Assembly (NCBI GenBank): GCA_027919835.1 | Contig: JANVFP010000005.1 | Span: forward strand, 744,001 to 808,000 | Origin: Lentinula raphanica | Taxonomy: Eukaryota; Basidiomycota; Agaricomycetes; Agaricales; Omphalotaceae | Reading direction: 5' to 3' | DNA: 64,000 bases | Shown: positions 54,868 to 64,000 of the stretch, one piece after another | Numbering within the stretch: the stretch's first letter is position 1 | Layout of the letters: each line of letters opens with the position of its first letter | The notes under the pieces: model-generated | What the model saw: the letters and a program-made list of their open reading frames with translations, nothing else | Told to the model about the DNA's origin: nothing | Databases searched by the model: none | Program-made: the position numbers and the translations under genes

Positions 54868-56990
54868 ATGACCGACACCCTCACCCTCATCTCCTCCATC
54901 TCCTTCATCAAACGCGGCGTTGCGCGACAAAATCCTCAGAAGTACGTGTTGGACGATAGGGAGCTGGAGCGGGTGAGCGCGTTGGCGAGGATTGAGCTGG
55001 AGGATGCGCAGGTGGAGCTGAGGAGGGCACATGAGGCTGCGAAGAGGATGGGGAGGAGTGATGGGGATGGGGAGGATGAAGAAGAAGAAGAGGTGGAGGT
55101 TTTGGGAGGAGATGAGGACGGAGATGAAGGTGATTGGGTCGAGTGAGTCGTTGAGTAACCGGTGGTCGAGACGTTTTCTGAATTATGATACTTTTTTTCT
55201 AGTGAAGACGAGGACGCGATGGACGTGGACAGCGAGCCTCTGAAAACAAAACGATCGTCAAGGACTTCAACACAAAACGACGACGACGACGGCGACGACG
55301 ATGATCTGTCGAAATACAACTTGGATGAATATGATAACGATGAAGGAGAGGATAGTGAGTCTCAGTATCTCTGTTATTTGATCCAACTCTGACGATATCT
55401 GATTTCCACAGACATCCTCGGCCACTTTAGCAACATCAACAACATCGCCGTGTACAAAAACAACGACGAGGATCCGTACATCACTCTAAAAGACTCTGAC
55501 GCCGACTCCTCCGACGAACGCACCGAACTAGAAATCCTCCCCACGGACAACCTCCTCGTGATCGCCAAAACCCAAGACTCGATCTCCCAGCTCGAGGTGT
55601 ACGTGTACGAAGAGTCCGAAGCGAATCTCTACGTGCATCATGATCTCATGTTGCCCAATTTTCCTTTATGTCTCGAGTGGTTGGATTTTCCACCTTCCTC
55701 CTCCTCCTCCTCGAACGATCCGTCGATTGCGAACTCGGGATTCGGCAACTACATCGCCGTAGGCACGCTCGACCCCGAGATAGAGATCTGGTCCTTGGAC
55801 GTCGTCGAGGCTATGTACCCCAGCACCATCCTCGGTCGGCCTGATAAATCCAAAGCCCACATACCCGTTCCGTTGGGAACAGGGAAGAAAAAGCGAAAGA
55901 AGACAAAGAAGCGGGAGGTCGAGAGGGCGTACCACGTAGACGCCGTTCTGGATCTGAGCTGGAACAGGAAGATGAGGAATCTGTTGGTGAGCGCGAGTGC
56001 GGATTGTACGGTGAAGCTGTGGGATTTGAGTCGGGATCCAACGAATTCCAATGAAGCAGAAGGAGGAGGAGGAAACGGCGCCCTACGCAGCTTTGAAATC
56101 CACACAGACAAAGTCCAAGCGGTCCAATGGAACGAATCCGACCCGGCGGTGTTGTTAACGGGGAGCTACGACCGTACGGTGCGCACCTTTGATTCGCGCG
56201 CGCCAGAGGGAGGCGTGGGTGTGTTTGGGCTAGGGAGCGATGTGGAGGGGGTGAGGTGGGATCCGTGGAATGAGAGTGCGTTTTATGTATGTGTTTGTCC
56301 CCTTTTTCCGTTCTTTTCCGTTATGGGTTTCTCAAGCTCACGCTCTTTCTCTCCATAGGTATCCCTCGAGAACGGACTCGTCCTCAACTACGACGCCCGT
56401 ACCCTCTCCTCCTCTCCCAACACCCAAAACCCCACCCCAGCCCGATTCACGCTCCAAGCCCACGACGGCGCTGCCTCTGCGCTCGACGTGAGCCGACACA
56501 TCAAAGGATGCATCGTCACCGGGGGGAGCGATAAGATGGTCAAGGTGTGGAACATCGAAGAAACCGAAGGTGTCAACGAGAAGAATAATCTCAATGTTAG
56601 TTTGGTACAATCTAGGGATCTGGGTGTGGTACGTGTATCTATATTCCTTTCATTCTTCGTTCTGGGCTATCATTTACTCGCTCTTCATCTCTCCCTTTCT
56701 CCCCTTCCACACAGGGCAAAGTCTTCTCAACCGCCTTCTCCCCCGACACACCACTCACCATCGCCGCGGGAGGATCGAAGGGGAAGCTCCAGATATGGGA
56801 TGTAGGATCCAACGCGGGTGCGAGGAAGGCATTGGGGAGGAAGTTGAGGGAGGGTGGGTTTGGGGATGGGTTTGGGCAGAATTTGGGTGGGAAGAGGGAG
56901 GGTGGTGGGCCGGGGAAGGGAGGAAGAGATGTGATTGGGTTGGTGAGTGATGGGGAGGAGAGCGAGGATGGAAACGATGACGATGAGTGA
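54868..56990 (+). CDS. pwp1: PWP1, WD40 ribosome-biogenesis factor
   Basis: Nucleolar/chromatin WD-repeat protein (periodic tryptophan protein 1). The chosen ATG gives MTDTLTLISSISFIKRGVAR, the conserved N-terminus ending in KYVLDDRELERV. An acidic Glu/Asp-rich stretch follows, then LSKYNLDEYDNDEGE and HFSNINNIAVYKNNDEDPYI. The WD domain has FGNYIAVGTLDPEIEIWSLD, HVDAVLDLSWNRKMRNLLVS, ASADCTVKLWDLSRD, VQAVQWNESDPAVLLTGSYD, FYVSLENGLVLNYDART and GCIVTGGSDKMVKVWNI. The last repeat is LTIAAGGSKGKLQIWDV, with an acidic tail ending DGNDDDE. Five or six exons. The match to PWP1 covers the whole protein. Confidence 0.93.
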
Positions 56991-57114
56991 TGGGAGGGAG
57001 GATTGAGGAGGAGCATGGGGGCCGGGACTCTGAGGAAGAGTGATAGTCACATACTTACTTACTTATTTTACGTCGGAAAACCAAAAAAAAGTTCCTGAGC
57101 TCGAAAATTTCAAT
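56991..57114. other. Spacer PWP1-tRNA
   Basis: Short 3' flank with an ACTTACTTACTTATT repeat. Nothing else seen. Confidence 0.4.
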
Positions 57115-57212
57115 TGGACAAGTCCGGATTTGAACCGGAGACCTTTCGCAAAGCATCATCGCTTATTGTCTCGAATGCAAAGCGAACGCGATAACCCCTA
57201 CGCTACATGCCC
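57115..57212 (-). tRNA. tRNA-Ala(UGC)-like, copy 4, 25 nt intron
   Basis: Same tRNA body with GCG in the D stem, anticodon TGC, G3-U70 and discriminator A. The intron is about 25 nt (TTCGAGACAATAAGCGATGA then TGCTT), with no palindrome. Confidence 0.82.
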
Positions 57213-57954
57213 ATACAATGGCTTAACCCTTCTCTTTCAATGACCTAAGTATGTTATCTGCTGCATATGTTAGTACTGTAGTACTTACCAATGTGCTGTG
57301 TGTTCACATCACTCACTCAAAACCGCAATTACTAGCCACAATTCAAGCAACCGCCGCTGCCGCCTGTGTGCCCACTGCCCAGCCTAGCTCGAAACATTTG
57401 GAAAACACACAGTGGCTCACTGCTCACTGCTGATAAAAAGCAGATCATCGGATCTTCCCTAAGCCCTTCAACTTGGAAAAAGAAATAACTCAAGTTGTAA
57501 GTCTGTAAGTATGGCTCATTCACTTGCTCTTGGAGACCCAAGAAGGCTTACAGCGCCTTCCATAATTCATGGCAAGTGCACTTTTTTCTGACTCAAAAAA
57601 TAAAAGGTACCTAAGATATGTGAAGAGATCTGAAGAGATGTGACTCACTTTTAGCACCAGAATCACTCAGATTCCATGGAAACCTCTCCTGGCTAGTGTC
57701 GTGACATCTGACATGTGTGTTATTTTTCCTTATCACATGCACTCCTTTTTGCATCATATGTCCTTGCTACCACCTGATCGTTCTTCATGACTCACTACAA
57801 TTAGCAATGATACCTCGAAGTACCGGCAATGCCTGAGAGTTCCGTGTTTGTATGGTCATGTTTGGCATTGAATTGAGAACCATTTTGGGATGGCACACCA
57901 ACTCGTCCGTCATTATCCTCTCTCATCTGCTACTGTACTGCAAGAATATGGTAA
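57213..57954. other. Intergenic before the transposon
   Basis: No gene recognised; ordinary composition. It ends at the TTA target site of the Harbinger element. Confidence 0.45.
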
Positions 57955-57957
57955 TTA

Positions 57958-58014
57958 GAGTCCGTTCGGCAAAGGTTGACGTTGATTCCGACTTCGATCT
58001 TGCACCGGTTAGCC
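57958..58014 (+). repeat. Left terminal inverted repeat of Harbinger
   Basis: Pairs with 63498-63542 on the opposite strand. One mismatch in the first 29 bp, then a 12 bp insertion, then 15 of 16 bases matching. Confidence 0.93.
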
Positions 58015-58100
58015 GTGGTCCGGGAGCCGGTCCGCAACTGAGCGGTTGTAGAAATTAGCGTAGATCCATCAAAATAACATTGTTTTTCACTCTTCTTTCC

Positions 58101-59471
58101 ATGTCAGCACCTCCAGAAGTCCTTCGAGCTCTTATAAATGAGTTGATGCAGAGTGCTATGCATGTAGCACAGCTTGTAGCTATAGTGGGAGCTCTCTATG
58201 CTTCTACCAGCTACTGGAATCAACCATATCATACCTCTATATTGTCTGGACAACAGTGGGTTAATGAACTCATTACAGGGCACCCCGAACGCATTCATAC
58301 TGAGCTTGGAGTCCGGCTCCATGTATTTGTCCAGCTCATAGTTCAACTCTGCCAAATGGGTTATCGAGACAGTCGATATGTTACACTAGAGGAACAGACA
58401 GCAATTTTTCTGTATACCTGTGTAACAGGACTCAGTGTACGACATGTTGGTGAAAGATTTCAGTGCTCCAATGAAACCATTGCTAGGTAATCATTGATAT
58501 TTGTGCATCCCATGTAGAGCCATTATAACTGACAAATGTAGATATTTCCGGCTCATCTGTACTGCACTTTCTTCTCCTGCATTTTACAACACATACATCC
58601 TGCTTCCTTCAACTGAGGATCCACCTGCTAGTTATCTCACAAATAATTCGAAACTCTGGCCTTACTTTCAGAATTGCCTCGGTGCAATGGATGGCTCTCA
58701 TATTGCATGTACTCCATCTGCAGAAGACCGTGCAAATTCACGAAATCGAAAAGGCTTTCTTTCACAGAATGTCTTGGCAGTTTGCAGTTTCAGCATGCGC
58801 TTTCTCTATATCCTAGCTGGATGGGAAGGATCTGTCACTGATTCATTCCTGCTTGAAGATGCGCGTTTCACTGATCTCCGTATTCCCCGGGGCTATTACT
58901 ATCTTGGTGATGCAGGATTTCCTGTTTGCGAGACAGTCCTTACTCCTTTCTGTGGGATCCGCTATCATCTCAATGAATGGGCTAGAGGTAACTCAAAGTG
59001 AGTAGTGACATTGATTTTTGAGTGTTGTTTAGACTGATGATGTGTAGGCCTCAAAATAAAGAAGAATTGTTTAATCTCCGTCATGCTCAAGCTCGAAATG
59101 TCATTGAACGTATTTTTGGTGTCATTAAAAAGCGCTGGAACATCTTGGTCCTTCCATCCAAATACAATATGGGACTGCAAGCACGCATTCCTCCTGCTCT
59201 GGCTGCTTTGCACAACTTCATTCTTGACACTGATCCCTTGGAACATATTCCATCAGATTTATATGATCCTGTCCCTGGAGCTCACATAGATCCTGCAGAG
59301 CTATCTGCAACTCAAGGTGAACTTTCTATTGCACGCCGAACAGAAGCAGATACCAATGCAGGATGGAGATTCCGTGAGGAAATTGCTCAAGCAATGTGGA
59401 CTGATTATGTAGCTATTTGTGAGCAAAGAACATTGGCAGAGGAGCTTCAAATAGATGGTGATGATGATTAA
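58101..59471 (+). CDS. Harbinger DDE transposase
   Basis: DDE_Tnp_4-type nuclease, 421 residues from three exons (58101-58486, 58542-58997, 59048-59471) with matching phases. It starts MSAPPEVLRALINELMQSAM. Helix-turn-helix-like segment TLEEQTAIFLYTCVTGLSVR, VGERFQCSNETIARYF. Catalytic residues: D179 in CLGAMDGSHIACTPS, D252 in YYYLGDAGFPVCETV and E301 in QARNVIERIFGVIKKRWNIL, the usual spacing. GFLSQNVLAVCSFSMRFLYI and RIPPALAALHNFILD are further family blocks. The tail is acidic (LQIDGDDD). There are no stops or frame breaks, so it could still be active. Protein similar to fungal and animal Harbinger transposases by motif. Confidence 0.93.
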
Positions 59472-60242
59472 TTATTAATTAGACTCAAACATTATAGTAG
59501 ATGAATAAATCATCATTAACACAATTAAACAGCTGTAATCTATAGAGCAAGCAGTAGCTAAATGAGTGTGATCAAAGAGTGGTATACTTTATTAGAATTC
59601 AGGATATTAATCCTCAATATCCAGCTCCATTTTTACCCAAGTCTTCCGGCTTGGACTATCAAGTCCTGCCATATAAAGATAGGCATCAGCCTTCTTGTGG
59701 TCAACAAATCGATTCGCAAGTTCGATTCGGTTACGGAGATCCAACCAGTCTTCCTTCTCCTGCAGAACATCTCAAGTCTCCTTGGTGCAAGCGTTGCGGG
59801 AAGGACTACCATTGAGGGCAGCAGCAAGTGTATTCGCACCTTCTACAAAGTTGTCCCCGAACCGGTTCAGTGCAGAACTGAGACTATTGACAGCATCAGC
59901 ATGCAAGTTGGTTGATTTAACTCGCTTGGAGCTGAAGCTAGTCGCAGATGCTGGTGCAGGGCGTTTCTTTGGAGCAGGAGTTGAGAAAGCAGGATTGGAA
60001 GTGATAGAAGAATCCATGCTATGTGCAGTGACTTGTGTCTCGGGAATGGTGCTCTGAGATCGGGCCATATCCATCTCCATTAGATTCTCATCCCAAGAGA
60101 GAGATCTGCGATGGTGAATGGAGTTGGCCCGAGGAGCAGAAGCGGAAGTGGAATCAGCCTGAGTAGCAGGAGAGGAAGCAGAATTGGTCTGCCAAGTCAA
60201 GGAAGTGGGGTCATGCTCATCGGTGCTAGTAGGCTGAGTTTC

Positions 60243-60514
60243 CATCAGGAAAAATATTCTCATCTCTAGAGTCCCCAGAGATACCCCCCAATTCCTAGGT
60301 AGTCTCAGAGAGCCTAGAGTATCTGAGTTCTTTGAGGCTTCTAAAAATTCTCTGGGTGCTTTCTGGTGCTTTCTGGTGCTTTCAGATGCTTTCAGGATCT
60401 TTCAGGATCTCTAGGATGTTTTTTGATCTTTCAAAGTTCAAAAAAATCTCTGAGCAGCCTAGGAATTGGGGGGTATCTCTGGGGACTCTAGAGATGAGAA
60501 TATTTTTCCTGATG
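60243..60514. mobile_element. MITE-like element A, 272 bp, 57 bp perfect inverted repeats
   Basis: Ends are CATCAGGAAAAATATTCTCA at the left and its reverse complement at the right. The match is perfect for 57 bp, through CCCCAGAGATACCCCCCAAT to CCTAGG. Both flanks carry TC. No coding capacity. The interior has CTTTC(A/T)GG(A/T)-type short repeats. Confidence 0.92.
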
Positions 60515-60534
60515 TCAGAAGTAGAGTTCTGCTC

Positions 60535-61558
60535 CATCAGGAAAAATGTACTGAGCTCTCAGCCACTAAAAGCTGCTTTCAGGCCCCCTAGAGCCTTTCA
60601 AGGCTTTGGAGCCCCCAAAGCATGCAAAGATACCCCCCAAATCCTAGGCACTCTCAGCCACTTGAAAGTTCTGGGGTATTCTTTGAGGTGCTTTGAGGTG
60701 CTTTGAAAATCTTTGAGTGTCTTTGAGGATCTTTGAGTGTCTTTGAGTGTCTTTGAGTGTCTTTGAGGTGCTTTGAGATGCTGCCAAAGGCAAAAGATAT
60801 GAATAAAAATTAATTGATTCCTCTTATTTCTATTTTACATTACATTCTATTTCATATTCTTGTATTATGTAATTTCTAATTATATTATATTACATAAGAC
60901 TTATATAATTACAAGAATTTGTAATGTACCAGATAATTATCAAATTATATAGAGAATCTAATCTACAAATCTCATATATAAAGTCCTTCATTGAGATATG
61001 ATAACATATACAACATGTAGATATGTAGTTAATATAGCTATATATAAGTTTGGACCATGTGACAAACTTTTTGATTGTACATGGTTCACGGTGGCAGCCC
61101 AACTATATCATTGAAACAAGATCTTGTCATACTAGTTGTCAATGGCAGTTTTTGATGCATGTATCTTCTAGATTAAGCAAGTTCTGCAATGCACTCATGT
61201 AATTTCCTATTTGGGTGATGTTTTCTTCATTTAATTTGATATTAAAAGTTGCTAAAAAGCTCTGCAAAGACTCTCAAAGATCCTCAAAGATCCTCAAAGA
61301 TCCTCAAAGCACTTCAAAGCACTACAAAGCAGTTTAGTGACCTGGGTTACCTGGGCAACCTAGACCATTGAGGCACTTTCAGAGTCTCTAGGAATTAGCC
61401 ATTTCTTGAGGTGCTCTCAGATCAAAGTATATTCCTTTGAGGTTGCCTAAGAAATGCCCATTTTCCTCAGTGCTTTCTAGCTCTCCTAAGCATGTAGGCC
61501 CTCTAGAGAGCCTCAAAGATACTCATAGTTGCCTAGGCCTAGAGTGTTTTTCCTGATG
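60535..61558. mobile_element. Inverted-repeat element B, 1,024 bp
   Basis: Ends share CATCAGGAAAAA with element A in inverted orientation, again with TC on both outer flanks. Subterminal blocks are iterated CTTTGAGTGTCTTTGAGG on the left and CCTCAAAGATCCTCAAAG on the right, inverted relative to each other. The core is AT-rich and contains TTTTTGATTGTACATGG and CACGGTGGCAG. No open frame of note. Twenty bases of host sequence separate it from element A. Confidence 0.82.
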
Positions 61559-62085
61559 TCCTTCTGTGACTCTGCCATCAACTGACCAACACAACCTTGT
61601 TGACCAGTTGTAGCACGGAAAGAGTGAGTACCTTTGGCTTTCTCTGGACGGAGTTCTCCAACATCATTGAAGATCTCCCATCCAGATTTCTTGAAAGGAA
61701 TACACTCTGGATGAGCAGTAATGATTTCTTCCCAGATACTTTCCTCAGAAGGACCAACATTCATGCCCAGATCATCATCCCAGTGAAGACCTGAGGTATA
61801 GTTCTTCAGATAATCTACAGCTTTGTAGATCTGGAGAAGCTACATGGTACAATATCACTATTTACTGCTGTGGAAAAAAAATAGGAACATACATCTGAGA
61901 CCTTGTCTTGTACACTTGTCCATTTCTTGCAACCTCCTTTGATTATCTTCTGATTGAGATGATCTGCTGCAGCACGGTACACAGCTGGCTTGAACTTGTT
62001 CCCATCTCCTGCACCACTGACATGATCTTTCAGAAATGCAGTGAGGACAACTTTCAGCAAAAAATGTTCTGTGCTCAGGGCTACC

Positions 62086-63197
62086 CAACATAGATCTCAA
62101 AGCATTCCAGGTTGCCAGGGGTCTCTAGAGTCTTCAGTGTCTTTGGTTTCTCCTGAGACACCCCCCAAAACCTAAAGCCTTCAGAGTTCCTTGAATGTCT
62201 TTCAAAATCTCTGAATTTCTTTGGATATCTTTGAAAATCTTTGAAAATCTTTAGAAATCTTTGAATATCTCTGAAAATCTCTGAGAGTCTTCCAGAGATA
62301 TTAAGATATCTTTTAAAGATTTTCCAAAGCTCTTTAATGAGTTCGAATGATTCAAAAACTTATTCAATCACTTTTACTTCATCATATAATACTGTATCTA
62401 TTGCTCTTATATTGACTATATCTACTAACACCCATATATTATGATATACTGTATTTGAACTTGATAACTATTAATTTCGGAACACATTCTGATTATATGT
62501 ATCATAATATATTATTACAACCATTATATATGTGTAATGTTAATAAATATAATAAATAACAATGTATATAGTATATGTTATTATAGTTATATTCAGATTT
62601 TGACCTGGTGAAGTTCTTTTTGATTGTACACAGTCCACGGTGGCAGGTCATGTGACCACCTATATTATTGACAACTGTGAGTTATAATATTTTAACTGAT
62701 ATCTACACTGTATTACTACACTATACTATCTTCTAGATGTTAAGATGCAATAGTATCTTATTTCATAGTCAATATCTCAAATTTCAAATTTTTGCAAACA
62801 CTCAAAGCCTTCAGAGAAGCTCAAATATCTTTCAAAGATGTTCAAAGATATTCAAAGATATTCAAAGATCTTTCAAAGATATTCAGAGAATATGAAAAAT
62901 CTCAAGAAATCTTCAGGATATTGGAAAAAACCTAGGCAGCTCAGAGTATCCAAGCTCTCTAGAGTATCTGAAGAGCTCAGGTTATTTCCAAAAACCTGGA
63001 GCATTTTGGGAATCTCTGAGTTACCTTTGAACAATTTAGAAACAATTCTAAAGAATTTCAAGGAAACCAAATTTTGAGCCCTTTTCCCAAAGAGTTCTGA
63101 GAGTCTAGATACTTTAAACTATTTGAAAGACTTTAGACTTTTGGGGGAATCTCTGATGTCTTTGAAAGACCTCTGGTCAGGGGTATTTTTCCTGATA
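62086..63197. mobile_element. Probable third, diverged inverted-repeat element
   Basis: Same plan as element B: a CCCCCCAAAACCT-type left segment, CTTTGAA/CTTTGAAAATCT iterons, and an AT-rich core with TTTTTGATTGTACACAG and CACGGTGGCAG. On the right are TTCAAAGATATTCAAAGATA iterons. A terminal TTTTTCCTGAT is at 63186-63196, but a matching left end is not seen, so borders are approximate. It lies across the 5' end of the accessory gene. Confidence 0.55.
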
Positions 63198-63497
63198 GGC
63201 TGTTGGGGGTTAGGGGTTGAGGATATTTTTCATGGGTTAGGGGTCAGGGTTAGGGGTTGGGGTTGGGGGTTGGGAGGTAGCCCTAGACCCATATTACATA
63301 AGGGGGGTCTCAGTTTTCTCTAAAAATGGCTGGTTCAAGAGATATAAGTAATTCATTATTAAAAATAATATTTTAATTCTTTTTTAAATCATTTAAATAT
63401 TATTTTTCTAGTAGGGCCGATGAGTTATCCAGATTTTTTTGCAAAACATCTTTGGAAAACTATCGGAATCTTTTGCAAAAGCCTGGCAGCATCAGCT

Positions 63498-63542
63498 GGC
63501 TAACCGGCGCAAGATCAACGTCAACCTTTGCCGAAGGGACTC
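63498..63542 (-). repeat. Right terminal inverted repeat of Harbinger
   Basis: See the left repeat; ends GGGACTC and is followed by TTA. Confidence 0.93.
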
Positions 63543-63621
63543 TTAGTCAGTGTATTATGAGTATATGGACTAATATTAGCTTGAATGTAAGTTGTAGTGT
63601 CCCTTTCATCATAGAAATCAT

Positions 63622-64000
63622 CTAGTCTCTAGTGAAGCCAATGAGCTCCTCCTCTGAGTCTTCTTCAACACTCTCTTCACCTCCATTCTGCTCATCTTCT
63701 TCCGAAACTGACTCATAGGCCTCGTTGGTACCCCGCTCGTTATTCCATACCTCAACAACTCGTATCAGTAACTCCAGCTTTGCAATTTTATTGCCAATTT
63801 TTTTGATGTTGGCCCAATTGATACCTCCTTTCCGCTTCTCCGCTCACGATCACGATGCCAATCAAGCTGCAAGTCAAGATCAGAAATCTTGATATCGTTG
63901 GGGAACCGCCCCCTTGGATTCTTCCGCAATCCATCCAACAAATCATGCATCGATGATACATCTGTTAGTGGTTTGCAGTGTTTCAAGCGTGCATTCTTCT
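63622..64000 (-). pseudogene. Partial frameshifted ORF running off the right edge
   Basis: The minus strand reads KHCKPLTDVSSMHDLLDGLR, then FPNDIKISDLDLQLDWHRDR and ERRSGKE. A neighbouring frame continues as INWANIKKIGNKIAKLELLI, RVVEVWNNE and an acidic tail EEDEQNGGEESVEEDSEEEL before TAG. The two halves fit one protein with a one-base shift near 63825; alternatively a 47 nt intron joins KE to LELLIR. The 5' end is outside the window. The style is that of mushroom proteins linked to mobile elements, but I do not recognise the family. Confidence 0.5.

Larger units (their letters stand above)
59607..62085 (-). pseudogene. Harbinger accessory Myb/SANT-like gene, disrupted
   Basis: The right part (61563-62085, one intron) encodes EHFLLKVVLTAFLKDHVSG, KFKPAVYRAAADHLNQKI, KKWTSVQDKVSD, LLQIYKAVDYLKNYTSGLHW, NVGPSEESIWEEIITAHPEC and FKKSGWEIFNDVGEL, a Myb/SANT-like DNA-binding domain. 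The left part (59607-60242) encodes a Ser/Thr-rich linker (QTNSASSPATQADSTSASAP) and a C-terminal helix (DWLDLRNRIELANRFVDHKK) ending LDSPSRKTWVKMELDIED. The parts are separated by two inverted-repeat elements (60243-60514 and 60535-61558). The left part also has an in-frame TGA at 59772-59774, where neighbouring codons suggest Arg. The 5' end is cut near 62085. The accessory factor is probably not made. Confidence 0.82.
57958..63542 (+). mobile_element. PIF/Harbinger DNA transposon, 5,585 bp, with nested insertions
   Basis: Imperfect terminal inverted repeats: left 57958-58014 and right 63498-63542. Both begin GAGTCC(G/C)TTCGGCAAAGG and continue TTGACGTTGAT; the left has an extra 12 bp before CTTGC(A/G)CCGGTTAGCC. 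Each end is flanked by TTA (57955-57957 and 63543-63545), the TWA target duplication typical of this superfamily. It carries a transposase on the plus strand and a Myb/SANT-like accessory gene on the minus strand, the two-gene layout of Harbingers. Two or three smaller inverted-repeat elements have inserted into the accessory side. Confidence 0.93.

Noticed and set aside
59600..60263. A separate gene for the Ser-rich frame left of element A
   Set aside because: Its start would fall inside element A; it is better explained as the C-terminal part of the broken Harbinger accessory gene.
61270..61330. CRISPR-like repeats (TCCTCAAAGA units)
   Set aside because: Repeats are short, contiguous and without spacers, in a eukaryotic transposon; they are subterminal iterons.

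Overview
This window is a piece of an Agaricomycete (mushroom-forming basidiomycete) nuclear genome. The evidence is the gene style, with many 45-70 nt GT-AG introns and short intergenic gaps, together with the gene content: a CaaX-ended mating-pheromone-type precursor, a laccase, an aryl-alcohol-oxidase-like GMC flavoenzyme, a CAP10-type GT90 glycosyltransferase, GH92 mannosidase and fungal PRM1 and MDM31. Most genes had to be joined by hand across introns, so internal exon borders are less certain than the calls.

Left third (1-23 kb), mostly minus strand: 5' part of coronin (cut by the window edge); secreted GMC oxidoreductase; MDM31-type mitochondrial inner-membrane protein; a 43-residue pheromone precursor ending in CIIA; a laccase whose fourth copper-motif is carried on a 24 nt microexon; a BAX-inhibitor/Lifeguard membrane protein (plus strand); an alpha/beta hydrolase; PRM1; and a D-2-hydroxyacid dehydrogenase.

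Middle (24-47 kb): a stand-alone thioester-reductase (Lys2-R-type) protein; small gene relics; a Kex2-processed repeat-peptide (KEP) type secreted precursor with a tandem internal duplication; a divergent MFS transporter gene split by a two-unit tandem insertion (about 545 bp per unit, flanked by ACAT); GH92 alpha-mannosidase; CoA-binding protein; ribosomal protein eL39 (first exon is only ATG); ER-lumenal FKBP ending HDEL; a small possibly beta-trefoil protein; and a GT90 glycosyltransferase.

Right third (47-64 kb): four intron-containing tRNA-Ala(UGC)-like genes interspersed with partial copies of the GT90 3' end; a 1,284-residue low-complexity protein with repeated SRAPS/AKARS blocks; PWP1; and a 5.6 kb PIF/Harbinger transposon with TTA target duplications. 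The transposon has an intact DDE transposase, while its Myb/SANT-like accessory gene is broken by a stop codon and by nested inverted-repeat elements. A partial, frameshifted ORF runs off the right end.

The points most worth a second look are the KEP-like precursor beside a transporter, the pheromone precursor without a visible receptor, the tandem insertion in the MFS gene, the palindrome inside one tRNA intron, and the nest of inverted-repeat elements inside the Harbinger copy.
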